64,000 bases of DNA, from the NCBI GenBank assembly GCA_002205965.3, contig NADL03000680.1:29825-93824 (forward strand), given 5' to 3'. Origin of the DNA: Kappaphycus alvarezii (lineage: Eukaryota > Rhodophyta > Florideophyceae > Gigartinales > Solieriaceae). Below, one piece after another: positions 23,641-34,135 of this stretch. The translations under genes were made by a program, and so were the position numbers. Every line of letters starts with the position of its first letter. Within the stretch, counting starts at the first letter, position 1. The notes under the pieces are model-generated. The model had not been told where the DNA came from. It saw only the letters and a program-made list of their open reading frames with translations, and ran no database searches.

Positions 23641-25969
23641 ATATCTGAAAAGAAGTCCAAATTTCTCTGCTCTGAGTTCCTAAAATTGAATAAATAGGTT
23701 ACGATATGCCATTCAGAGACTGGACATAACTGCTTTCAAAAACATTTATGCGATGTCCACTTCTGACATAATTCGATGATGCTTAATGCTACTTTATAGT
23801 GATGTTTACTTGTGTGCGCTTACATTCTTTGTAGGCTGACTGAGCAAAAATGAAAAAATTGGGTTGTTGACTATAGTCGCCTAAATTTCTGATTCGCATC
23901 ATTAGACTTGCGGAATTAGCATACATACCTTATGGCGTTATTAAACTTTATGAGTGGTCAGTGAATTAATCCCTCTCCTCATTTTCAAGTGGGGCGCCAA
24001 GCAAACTGAGGTAGCAGCTGTCGCAGAAATGTCGACCTTCCTGAAGGAATTTTTTGCCCTCCTGTGGAGCGCAGCAATTCGGGCTCACGATTTCTTTTCC
24101 ATTCTATACTTGAGGCCTATTAGGCCACAACGGTTGTTGTAAATGGGGATGAAACTAATTTTTTTTTTATAGTTTGGGGATGTTAGTCTTCAGGGATTCA
24201 TAGGTTAGTAAAGAAATATATATATATTATATTATATTCGTATAGTATGGTCAGACCTGCAGTGTACATGATAGATACTCAGTGAAGTAAAATTTCCTCA
24301 TTCAACACACCAGTTTATAATTTTAATTAAAAATCTACATATTTTCGAACAATCATTTTTACTCATTCGAGTACATTTGCTTCGCCGTTGGACAATAGGT
24401 ACAGAGCCGATGGTACAGGATTCTAAGCAATTTGCATAGAATCCTATACGATTGAATTGCGATTAAGATTGGTTCTTTCTCCCAAATGTATTTGTGCATA
24501 TGCTAATTTTAAGTTGGCCTAATTCATTTTCGCTCAATACCAAAAAAGGAGGTGGGAAAATCTGTTGGCCTAATTTAATAACCACGTATAAACTAAGAAA
24601 TGCTTGTTCATAATTAGATTAGGCGAATCTAATTGCAGTTATTGGTGTAATGGTATTTCGTATTTGGTGTAATGCTATGTATGTACAGTAACTGTAATGT
24701 AAAGTATTGTACTGTACCAGTCAGTCCGTACAAACACAATCTGGAAGATGTTACTGTACTCTACATTCCGTACTGTAAGTAAGGGTAATCACGGCAGGAC
24801 AAGTACTGTACTGTACTGTACTAGGATGGATAGCTTTATTTCAGTTTCAGGAACTAAAGAATGATTGGATGCAATCCTCACGTAATAAACCTTTTGTTTG
24901 ATAGTATTTTTTGATCCTGGCACAGATGTGTTCCCTTGATGCAACCAAGACACAGAATGGCTAACTAAAGTCTGGAATATGTAATTACATGGAGTGCGCG
25001 GGCAATGAGATCTGACCGGTCGAACATTTTAATTTCACACTGATGAGGGACTAGGTGGGCTACAACCACCGCGGCAATGTGATAGGTGAGAATTAATGCA
25101 CAGTTTCAAATACTGTAGGCAATTCTTTCGAACACTTTCGATTGAAAAGCTTGAAGTGGTGGGATAGCTTCAGTACAGTACAGAGAGCAAGATGCTTGTA
25201 GAATACTGTACATAGCGAAAGGATTTGATATTGCTTCTAATTGGGATCAGAGAGGGTTAGGTCATGGGCTTTTTTGAAAAAAATTTGAGTCCCGTTAACG
25301 AATGGACGGCCGGACGGAAAAAAAATCTGAAATTCTATGCAGACCGGAGGATCGCGTTTAATTGAGTCATGGTATGAAATGTCGTGAGTCTGCCTATAAA
25401 TTAAGCAAAACCAGTGGAAAGTTTTCCGCGAAAGAAATGTCAAACGCAGTTTTCGTTATTGGTTCTGAAAGCCTCGATATCAGCACAAGCTCGCAAGGGC
25501 CTGCTGTGAAATAGCACACCTGGATCATTATTCCAGAGAGTCACTTGGAAGACCAAACAAAATAAACCAAAAAAGCATTCTGCACGTCTGCTTTTTGGTT
25601 TTTTTTTATTCAACTCTGCAAAAAATCCAGGACGCCCATACATGGGCATTAAGGACGGTGCTAGCATTTGACTCAGTCTCTTCCGCCGTTGGAAAAGCAC
25701 ATGAACAGGGCAGTGTGATTTTTCCGAGTTCATTTGTCTCGACAAAACAAATCCAACTGTACACAGTGGTGATCCATTGATTGAATATTCCAGCTAAAGC
25801 CACTTGTGTTTCCCGCGATAACCACAGCCCTCCTCTGGCCTTGACGACATCCACCGGGTTGCGCATTTGTTTTCGCACATTTATTTTAGAGCAGGTTTTT
25901 ACTGTACACTGTGCTTGCCGGCGTTGAGCAAGAATGTAGCTGTTTTCTACAGTTGCTTTTCACGTAGAC
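23641..25969. other. Intergenic with clustered TACTGTAC words
   Basis: No gene supported. Between about 24680 and 25215 the sequence is studded with TACTGTAC and overlapping variants (e.g. 24712, 24775, 24812, 25174). The open frame at 25606-25878 (minus) has no recognisable motif. This is the left margin of the host-gene island. Confidence 0.5.
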
Positions 25970-26383
25970 GTCGTGTTTCCGTTTACCTTACCTGCACCAT
26001 CCCACCGCCATTCTCTCGCAATTTTATTTTCCATTTCAAGCTGCGAGCACGTTGTCGCCATCTTCCTCCTTCCCTCCTTCCCTCCTTCCCTCCCTCCTTC
26101 CCTCCCTCCTTCCCTCCGTCCATTCTACTACCTCGTGTCTCTAACATTTTCCCCTTACCCCACCAACACGCCTTACCCCCATTCATCCCATTTCGCTTTA
26201 CTTCAACAAATTCTTTTTTCTAATTTCCTCTAATCTTCTCTGTAACCGGCCCACCGTCTCTATCCCGCCTGCCTCCCTTATCTCCTCCCCATCCCATCCC
26301 TCTTTAACCTACTACTCCTTTACTATTTTCCCTCTCTTTTCTTGCATCCTTCCTTATTCCAAAGTCCATCCATCCATCCACCC
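25970..26383 (+). promoter_or_regulatory. Pyrimidine-rich promoter/5'UTR of HIRA
   Basis: The 400 bases before the HIRA ATG are strongly C/T-rich on the coding strand. They include a run of CCTT/CCCT units at about 26063-26118 and ATCC repeats just before the start. No TATA box is evident. The role is inferred from position. Confidence 0.5.
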
Positions 26384-29300
26384 ATGCACTTCTATGTCCC
26401 CCCATGGCTTCGACACGGCCGCAAACGTGCCAAATCCTCAGTCTTCTCCGTCGACGTTGAACCTTTTGGCCATCGTCTCGCCTCCGCCGGCCAAGATTGC
26501 ACCGTCAAGATCTGGTCTCTAACCGTCCTGGCTTCACTCGCCGTCCCACTTTCGGGCCCACCACCTACAGCCTCTGAAACACCACCCCCCGATGCTCTCC
26601 TCGCCACTATTTCATCTCACTCCTCCGCTGTTAATTGCGTTCGATGGGCACCGCAAGGTTCCTTGCTAGCGTCCGCTGGAGATGACGCCGTTCTCTTGAT
26701 TTATGAACAAGTTGCGGGTGAGGCTAGCTCGTTTGGTGGTGGTGGCGGGCTCGAGAATTGGAGGGTAAGGCGCCCGTTGAGGGGACATGCCGGCGATGTT
26801 ACCGACGTTTGCTGGAGTCCGGACGGCCAACGATTGGCCTCCGCGTCAATTGATAATATTGTCTACGTCTGGTGTTTGAGGACCGAGCGAGCTATTGCTA
26901 GGCTGCAAGGCCACACGGGATTGGTCAAGGGTGTCGCTTGGGATCCCGTCGGCAGGTACCTTGCCAGTCAGTCCGATGACCGCACTGTTAGAATTTGGCG
27001 CACATCCGATTGGAAATGCGAAAAGGTTATCTCAAAGCCTTTTGAGTTGGCTGTCTTTAAGGAGAATTCAATGGCGTTCTATTTACGAATTTCGTGGTCC
27101 CCTTGTGGCGGTCATCTTTTGGCAACTAACGCTTACAAAAAACCCGGCGCACACCATGCACCAATGTTTGCTAGAGAAAAAGCGTTCGAGGATCAAATTG
27201 AGTTTGTCGGACATCGAGAACCAGTTGTATCCACGAGGTTTTCGCCCAGGTTGTATCGACCACATCCGAAACAAATGGAAGAGTTGAGGAAAGAGGTCGA
27301 AAAGGAGAACAAGAAACGAGAAGGAGATGGCGATTTCGTCAAGAAGACTTTACCGAGTGGAGATGAAACTTACACCTGCATGGCCCTGGGAAGTAAGGAC
27401 TGCGGAGCAACAATTTGGAAGGCCGCTGCGCAGAGACCATTTTTTGATATGGCTCAAATGTTTGACTCTGATGTCATCGATTTGTCCTGGGGCACCGACG
27501 GGTACACTCTAGTTTCTTGCTCAACCGATGGGAAGGTTATGTATCTAAGGTTTGATGCAGAGGAACTTGGGATTGTTGTCTCCAAGGAGGAGACGAGGAC
27601 AATATTAACCAACCGCTGGAGGGAATTCGGAGGTGATGGCGATAGTTCTGCTCCTATTGTCGAGTCTGCTGCCCAGCTGAATCTAGAAGCAGCGGAGGAG
27701 GAAAGACGCGTCGCCCTGGAGAAGAAGCTCCAGGAAGAACAAGAAAAGAGGCATCAGATGGAGCTTAAACGTAGGCAAGATGAGGATCGAACGCAGCGAG
27801 AAGAAGAGTTGCGGGAGGAGCGACCACAAGAAGATCAAGATGCATTAGGTCGACAACAAGAGGAAGACTCAGAACATCAGCCATCCCCGATGTCTCCACA
27901 AGAAGTACCTGGGACACCACCTTCGGATACTGGAAAATCACAACCCAAGCATGCTAACGGACCGGAAGCACCTAAAGAGCAATCACGGCAGGATCCCATC
28001 GACGTTGCAGTGAATCCCGAGCTTGATCGCGCTGATGTTGTGGAGGACACGTTGGATTCCGAGGCACTCAGAGGGCCACAGAAGGCACCTGTTCCTATCT
28101 CTGCACCCGATAAGAGAAACAATCTACCTGAGCCCCTTGCGGCAGCGGCTGCTGCTGTCCGAGAGAATGGCCCCACACCACCAGCGGATCCGCGTATCAT
28201 GGCAGCTCAGACTGAGGTGCGCGTTAAGGGGGGGAAACGTCGTATTACGCCGATGGCGGTCACATCTGCTCCAGAAGCTGCCCGCCCTCCCCTTCCCAGT
28301 CACTTACCGGCGACGCAGCCAGGTGTCTTTGAATCAGCACCAAACGGGGTAGCGGCCACATTGGAATCACCATGGAAGCGTCCACGCACAAACCCGTCAC
28401 AAACGGAAGTGGATCTGTCGCGAGACAGTATTCCAAGCAAAGGAAATAACGCGGTAAATGCAAACGGTGATAATGTACGCAACGGTGCATCGGTGGCACT
28501 CCCGCAGCGCATGAATAGCATGTTTCCGACTGGTGCCCAGCCTGTGCGACATGCTGCTGAGCTTTATGCGCCAAGCGTCATAGGCTTGAGTATGATGCTG
28601 CTTCCGGATCGTGGGGAGGGTCCAGGTAGATGCAGGGTCATCAGTGACGGCACACCTCGGGTCATTTTAGAATCTCGAGAACAACACGGGAATGGCGGTG
28701 GGTATGTTGTAATGTGCTCAAGTGGCGGTGAGGTACAGTGGCGGGATTATCACGCGAAGTCATCCCCGATAACATCACTTGCGGGAATTGCGAAGAAGTA
28801 CGCAGTAGTAGGCACTGGGATGGTATGCTCTTCGTGTATTCCGCTTCATCCGGGAGAAGAATGGTTCCACCGATTGCAATCGATTCTGCTCCGCACATGC
28901 TCGAAGCTTTTTGTGTTACAAAAGACGACCCCTCATATATCAGCGATGTAATGTCGGATGCAGAGAAGTGGTATGTTGTGGTTGTCTCACGGAGTGCTCT
29001 CTGTACAGTGTTTGACGTTAGGGCAAAAAAGCTTGTATGCGCCAGGAGCGCCGCTCCGCTTCTAGCGAGGCCCACAGAAGTGCCTGGAAGAGTTGAGGGG
29101 CCGACCATGAAACCAAGGATAACAAGAGAAATTTCCCTGTGCAAGGTTACTGACTCAGGGGAGCCCATTTTGATCCTTTCTGATGGACATGCATTTGTTT
29201 ATTCAAGGGATTTCTGTTCTTGGCTGAGGGTCGCTGACGATTCCACACCAAACTCTGACTACGTGCGGACGTTACCGTCCCCCAAGAAGGCAGGGCTCCT

Positions 29301-29733
29301 TCGCTCTCTCCAGCCAGGCAATAGATTGGCTCACAAGAGCCTCCCGTCACTGTCAGGGATGGCGGACCTACAACGTTCAGCTGTAGAGTCGTTGTCTCAT
29401 TTGGAATCCCTCATGGAATCCGCAATTGTTCTTGGATCGCCTGTTGACTACAGATATTACCTTGCAAACTATGCAACTCGGATTGCTGCCGCTGTCAGTG
29501 ATGATGTGGAAAATTGCGTGGTTAGGTTACGAGAGTTATGTGATTCGTTCTTGAACAGCAATAATCCATCAAAGGACGCTACAGTACTGGGAATGAGTTG
29601 CCGCGGTCTGTTGAAAGACACGATATTGCCGGTGGCAGCTGCTAACAGACAAATGCAACGGTTTGTGGCCGAGTATACCGAAGGTCTGATGGAGATAGAG
29701 AGGCTTTCGAAGCAGTCCGAACAGTCTGCTTGA
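26384..29733 (+). CDS. HIRA: HIRA-family WD40 histone chaperone (one apparent 1-base frameshift)
   Basis: Nuclear chaperone that deposits H3/H4 outside replication with ASF1. About 1116 residues, single exon. The start at ATG 26384 gives the expected opening (PxWxxH, then VFSVDVEPFGHRLASAGQD). WD40 blades run to about residue 410, with clear SAVNCVRWAPQGSLLASAGDD, VTDVCWSPDGQRLASAS and VKGVAWDPVGRYLASQS repeats. A Glu/Arg-rich coiled coil follows (about 435-492), then a Pro-rich linker. The B-domain KGGKRRITPM (about 615-624) is the ASF1-binding motif. The Hira C-terminal domain starts near LYAPSVIGLSMML. At 28817-28819 the frame breaks inside a G run: the domain continues one frame over (DGMLFVYSASSGRR). 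One extra G would restore it, so a sequencing error or allelic indel is likely. Convergent with ATAD5, 77 bases away. Confidence 0.95.
28817..28819 (+). other. Frameshift site in HIRA (GGG, one base short)
   Basis: Frame 1 ends usefully at AVVGTG and the conserved protein resumes in the next frame with DGMLFVYS. A fourth G in this run would join them exactly with no other change. There are no GT...AG borders here that would suggest an intron. Confidence 0.8.
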
Positions 29734-29810
29734 ACATTTTACTAACAAACTATTGGTTAGAAGAACCAGTGTCCCAGTACTGTAAAAAGAGCCCTTCATT
29801 TGTACAGGAT
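29734..29810. other. 77-bp convergent intergenic spacer
   Basis: Separates the stop codons of HIRA and ATAD5. It contains the word CAGTACTGTA. An AATAAA hexamer on the minus strand (29810-29815) overlaps the ATAD5 stop codon. No AATAAA is seen for HIRA within the spacer, so its 3'UTR probably runs into ATAD5. Confidence 0.7.
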
Positions 29811-32800
29811 TTATTTCTCAGGTATCAGATAATCCCGATTCAATGCCGAGACCGTGGACGGGGCCAGATCGAGGGCATGAAATCCACCGCGCCGCATGCT
29901 TGCACGAGTCCTCCTGGTGGACAGCCCTGCTAACGAGCGTTTTGGGCCTCCATCGTTCCGAACTGACGTCCCCTGTTTTACAGCCATAGTCCTTAGAACC
30001 GGGAGGTATTCTGACAATATAGGACGTCTCGGTCTTGGGCAACCGTCGGGTAGCGTTAACACGCTCTTCATTGGCATGCACTCTCTGCCCAGCTCCTCAA
30101 TGGTTGAACAAAATTCAGCATGCTCAAGGTGTGAAAGGGAATATGAAACCGCCTCTTCACTCAGTCCCCGCCCCGTTTCCAGGCAATGCTGCAAATCAAT
30201 GTCCATGCAAAAATCGAGACCATCCTCCGCAAGACACAGACACCTTTGCTGCTCTTCTGTCGAAGTTGCATGTGATATGTTGTCAGAAAGGGTCAGTATT
30301 TCCAGAGAAGCGATCCATTTGGCGAAGTTGTGATCCAAGTTTGCCTCATCCCTCTCCAAACGCAGGCAGTTACCATCAATGATTTTTCGGGTTGCAATAT
30401 GAAAGACAAGCTCTGGAAAGTCTGTTTCGGTGAGACCTCGTAAGATGGAGACGTCCGGGTGAGATGGCAGACTCCAGATATCATCATGCGAGCTAGAGAC
30501 CGAGTTTTGAATGGGATCTTTCGCAACCACATCAACATTTAGAAGCCCTTGCAATCCCCAAAAATGAAGGGCATTTACTGCCCTTCGTAAGTCTCCTGGA
30601 GAGGTCACCGCGAGACATGATATTGCATCTCTCGACACCTCAATACCCTCTGCAGAAGCCACTTCATTCAGAACTGCAAGGGCCTGTTTTTCCGTTCTAG
30701 TTGGTAGAGTTATATGTTTGTACACAACAGGGGTCTGAATTTGTTCCAATTTGGTATTGATCAAGAGTCGGTTCACATCTGCTTGAACAGGGCCATTACG
30801 CTCTTCAAACCATTGACGCATCAAATGGCTGAACCTGTTAGCAGTGCAAATGATCGGCCTTCGGCATTCTCTAGACTCTACCAGTTCCTGGATGCATCCC
30901 CAAAACCCTTTCTCGTCATCGTGTAACTCATCGACCTCCTCGAACAGAATTAACGTTCTCGCGTTGGCCGTTTCAAAGCCGTCACTCGAACGCGAACCAC
31001 TCTTTTTCTTCACTACCAGGCCCTCAAGGTGTGAATTAGGTTTCCTTGATGCAACCCGATGTGTTCGCAATGCTTCTCTCACAACATCGCGAACTCTTTT
31101 CCCTGTTCGACAACTTGACGCGTTGATCTCCAAAACGCTCAAACCCAGAGTCCTTGCTGCATTCGCAACTACAGTCGACTTACCGCACCCTACTGGCCCG
31201 GTGATAATGGCCAGCGTCTCCTTGTCAATTTCTTCTAATCCCTCGAGGCTCGAGTCTGAATCAGTATACGACTGACTCTGAGGATTCCCAAGCCCGTCAT
31301 TCTCTGCGTACCATTGCCGCAGCCAATCCACTAGCTCAGTCGTAGCCGATGCGCTAATCATGTCAATCCGCTTATTCAACTTAAATTTCTCCGCCCACAG
31401 GTCAGGAGACACACCTGCAAAAGTAACAATTTCCTTCCTCCGGGCAGAGTCATATGACGAAGAGTTTCGCCCCAATTTCAATCCAAGCTCTATAAAGGCC
31501 TCGTCAGAAATATTGACATCCTTTCCCAACGGAGGTGCCCCCTCCCATGTTCCCAGGGCTTGATTATGATTGACGTGTATGGTAGCCCCACCATAAGCCC
31601 ATGCGTCTACGAGTGGTCTATACACTCGATGTCTTTTCACTCGCACCTTTTCTTTCATCACTGCCGCGGCAGTCTCTCGGAAAAACGGATGCAGCTCCTT
31701 TTTGACAGCTTGTTCACTTGTCTTTCGTTTTTGCGGCAGCACTGCCACGACATCCTCTTCCTCCTCCTCCTCTGATTTGTGGTCTTCGCTCCAATCCTCC
31801 ACCTCCTCCAACTTATCTACATCCGCTTCTCCTGGTCCTCTCTGACCATTTGGTCCCGATCTGCTGTTCACCTGAAAGAATGGGTGAAGACGTTTCCCGC
31901 CAACGTGAGGTGAAGGACCTCGATCTTTCATCTTTGCAACTCCTCGACGCATCTCCACCTCATCTTCAATTTCTTCCGCTTCCTCCTCCAAGTCTTCTGA
32001 CATCTCTAACGTAGTCCCAGCCATCTTCTCATTGTACTTAGAGGTACTTGAATGCTCATCACGACCTTCCTTACCTTCCAAAATGCTATCACAATCCGCC
32101 TCATCGGCATTAGGACAAAAAAGTTGTAGAATCTCTTTCCTCCCCTCGACAAGTGCAGCTCCCCTCCGCCTTGCCCTTCCCGTTCGCCTTGGAATCCGAG
32201 GAGTGACCAATACGGCCGCTTCGTTTTTGTGCTGATTGATGCCTTTCTTTGTATCACTTTTTCCATCTTTCGCCGGCGGCCCTCTGTTTTCTACGGTATC
32301 CTCGCTAGGCACAACCTCCTTACCATTCCCATCTGTTAGGGACGATTTCTGACCGACATCGCCATGCCCCGCAGCGGTGATCTCCTTTTTCTTCGGCCTT
32401 CCCGGCCTACGACGGGCCGTTGATCTCACTTGTTCGATGTTAACGGAGGCTTCATCCTTTGTGCCATTACCTTTACGTCGATCTCCGTCCGCTAAATCTT
32501 TTGGACTGTTGCTGAACTCGAAATTAGAGTTGATCAAATTTGCTTGATTGGGAGAGGGCAGCGGTCGCTTTCGGGGTCTCCCCACTCGTCTTTTTGTGGG
32601 AGCAGGTAACGAATCGGCAGGAACATCATTCATGTCTTTCACACGAGTGCAAGCGTCGCCATGGTTGTTATCCTTGGGAGAATCGGAAAGCGAGTCTCGA
32701 CGGGCATCACCTGGGTTTTCGGAGGCGGATGGATGGGAAGATTTTTGTGCGGCCCGTAGGGCACGTGTACGGGATCGGGACAGGCGACTTGGAGGTTGTT

Positions 32801-33188
32801 GAAGAGCGACACATGGGATTGGAGGTTGTGCGAGGTAAGGTTTGGCAGGGTTGGAAGGGGTGACAGGGCTTTCGAGATCGGGCTTGGAGGCTTGAGCGGG
32901 AGGTATTGCGATACCGGTAAAGGGGGAAACGATTTTGAGCGAAATGGGGCGCGGGGGGAGGTCAAGGGAGGGGAGGAAGGAAACAGTTAGGCTTAAGGGG
33001 GGCGAAGGAGAGCCAATGTTGGGTTGATCGGGTTCTTCGCTGATAGAGGGAGGGAACGGGGTCGGAGGGGAAGAATTTGGGGGTCGGAGGATTAGGAGGG
33101 GGGAGTGGGGAGGACGAGATTGGAAGAAGAGGTTCATTGTGGACTGGCGGAATCGGGGAGGGTGTGGCTGTTTGGAGCGCGGTGGCAT
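29811..33188 (-). CDS. ATAD5: ATAD5/ELG1-type AAA+ PCNA unloader
   Basis: 1125 residues in one exon; ATG at 33188-33186. The family forms an RFC-like complex that removes PCNA from DNA after replication. The N-terminus carries QSTMNLFF (residues 15-22), a textbook PIP box (QxxMxxFF). Two AT-hook-like motifs (VGRPRKRP about 202-209, PGRPKKKE about 262-269) follow. Two KxLHPFF motifs (about 432-438 and 497-503) resemble the HPFF motif of fungal ELG1. The AAA+ core has Walker A GPVGCGKST near residue 660, Walker B LILFEEVDEL near 745, sensor 1 ICTANR and sensor 2 GDLRRAVNAL. The FEEVD form of Walker B points to ATAD5/ELG1, not RFC1 (which has MDEVD). The region between is acidic and low-complexity. 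Convergent with HIRA. Confidence 0.93.
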   Translation of the reverse strand: MPPRSKQPHPPRFRQSTMNLFFQSRPPHSPLLILRPPNSSPPTPFPPSISEEPDQPNIGSPSPPLSLTVSFLPSLDLPPRPISLKIVSPFTGIAIPPAQASKPDLESPVTPSNPAKPYLAQPPIPCVALQQPPSRLSRSRTRALRAAQKSSHPSASENPGDARRDSLSDSPKDNNHGDACTRVKDMNDVPADSLPAPTKRRVGRPRKRPLPSPNQANLINSNFEFSNSPKDLADGDRRKGNGTKDEASVNIEQVRSTARRRPGRPKKKEITAAGHGDVGQKSSLTDGNGKEVVPSEDTVENRGPPAKDGKSDTKKGINQHKNEAAVLVTPRIPRRTGRARRRGAALVEGRKEILQLFCPNADEADCDSILEGKEGRDEHSSTSKYNEKMAGTTLEMSEDLEEEAEEIEDEVEMRRGVAKMKDRGPSPHVGGKRLHPFFQVNSRSGPNGQRGPGEADVDKLEEVEDWSEDHKSEEEEEEDVVAVLPQKRKTSEQAVKKELHPFFRETAAAVMKEKVRVKRHRVYRPLVDAWAYGGATIHVNHNQALGTWEGAPPLGKDVNISDEAFIELGLKLGRNSSSYDSARRKEIVTFAGVSPDLWAEKFKLNKRIDMISASATTELVDWLRQWYAENDGLGNPQSQSYTDSDSSLEGLEEIDKETLAIITGPVGCGKSTVVANAARTLGLSVLEINASSCRTGKRVRDVVREALRTHRVASRKPNSHLEGLVVKKKSGSRSSDGFETANARTLILFEEVDELHDDEKGFWGCIQELVESRECRRPIICTANRFSHLMRQWFEERNGPVQADVNRLLINTKLEQIQTPVVYKHITLPTRTEKQALAVLNEVASAEGIEVSRDAISCLAVTSPGDLRRAVNALHFWGLQGLLNVDVVAKDPIQNSVSSSHDDIWSLPSHPDVSILRGLTETDFPELVFHIATRKIIDGNCLRLERDEANLDHNFAKWIASLEILTLSDNISHATSTEEQQRCLCLAEDGLDFCMDIDLQHCLETGRGLSEEAVSYSLSHLEHAEFCSTIEELGRECMPMKSVLTLPDGCPRPRRPILSEYLPVLRTMAVKQGTSVRNDGGPKRSLAGLSTRRTRASMRRGGFHALDLAPSTVSALNRDYLIPEK

Positions 33189-33872
33189 TTTTTTGGAGCG
33201 CTAAGGACTGGAGATGGAGGGAAAGTGAAATGATGGGTTTTCAAGTGAGATAGCTGGGAGATGGCGACGAGAGACTGGAGGTGGGGAGCAAATTGTGGGG
33301 AGGAGATGGCTGCAAAGCGCTTGAGGTGGTCGGCAGTTGAGGCGAGGCCATTGGATAAAAGAATATTGAGAAGGGTTTCGGTTACTCTAACGAAGGATCG
33401 GATTTGGCGGGAATGTCAACGCGGTGGATAGCAATGAAACTGGTGAATATTACTAGTCTGGACATACGGTACCGTAGGCAAACCTATTTTTCAATCATTG
33501 AAACACCACAATTTTTTCACCTATCGTGGATAACGTTCTAAACGAACTTGGAAGTATTGTACTGTACCGTGCCGTATTTCTCGAGGCAGGTGATTTTTGT
33601 TGTTTAATTTCTGATAGTTTTTCCGGGGCAAAAGTCTTAACAGAGGAAAGGCGCAAAGGCTTCCCATATGTTCGTACTGTAAGCTTTCCTTTAAAATACA
33701 GATTTTCTGGTAAAATAAATTTGATACCTCTTTGTTCAAACCATACGGTATCTTTGCGGAAAATTGACTGAGATCTCAAACTCGTAGCCTTGACCTTTTT
33801 CCGTGACATTTAAGAGAAGTCCTAATATAATCAGTTTATAGTGGATCGCAAGTTTAGAACTGCACTGGTCTG
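33189..33872. other. Upstream region of ATAD5
   Basis: No gene supported. A TACTGTACCGT word lies at 33559. The first 150 bases upstream of the ATG are purine-rich on the plus strand, that is pyrimidine-rich in the direction of ATAD5, as for HIRA. Confidence 0.5.
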
Positions 33873-34135
33873 CAAAGGGGGGTAAATGTGGGGTGATTTA
33901 ATATTTGAAAAATATGGTCGGTTGTGGCCCGGAATATCCTACAGGGTGCTGAGTGATGCAAAGTGATGCCACATGGAGGAAAATTTGGGGTAATTTATTA
34001 TTTGGAAACTAATGTCATGTCTTGGCGAGCTCCTGAACCTGAGCCAGAAGCGATTAGGCTTCAAAGGGGTTAATGTGGGGTGATTTAATATTTGAAAGAT
34101 GTGATCGGTTGTGGCCTGGAATATCCTACAGGGTG
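33873..34135 (+). repeat. Repeat cluster based on GGGGTRATTTAATATTTG
   Basis: Two copies of a 75-base unit (33873-33948 and 34062-34135) start CAAAGGGG and end CCTACAGGGTG. Between them (about 33986-34025) is a diverged form, GGGGTAATTTATTATTTGGAAA followed by TAATGTCATGTCTTGG. A version of that middle form reappears at about 50744-50796, so the family is dispersed. Confidence 0.65.

Noticed and set aside
26895..27287. Alternative plus-strand frame inside HIRA
   Set aside because: Shadow of the WD40 region in another frame, with no domain of its own.
28738..29733. A separate gene in the frame after the HIRA break
   Set aside because: It continues the Hira C-terminal domain without interruption and has no independent ATG at its start; it is better read as the same gene after a one-base shift.
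32639..32965. Open frames on both strands within the Pro/Ser-rich N-terminus of ATAD5
   Set aside because: Low-complexity shadows of the ATAD5 reading frame, which alone contains the PIP box and connects to the AAA+ domain.
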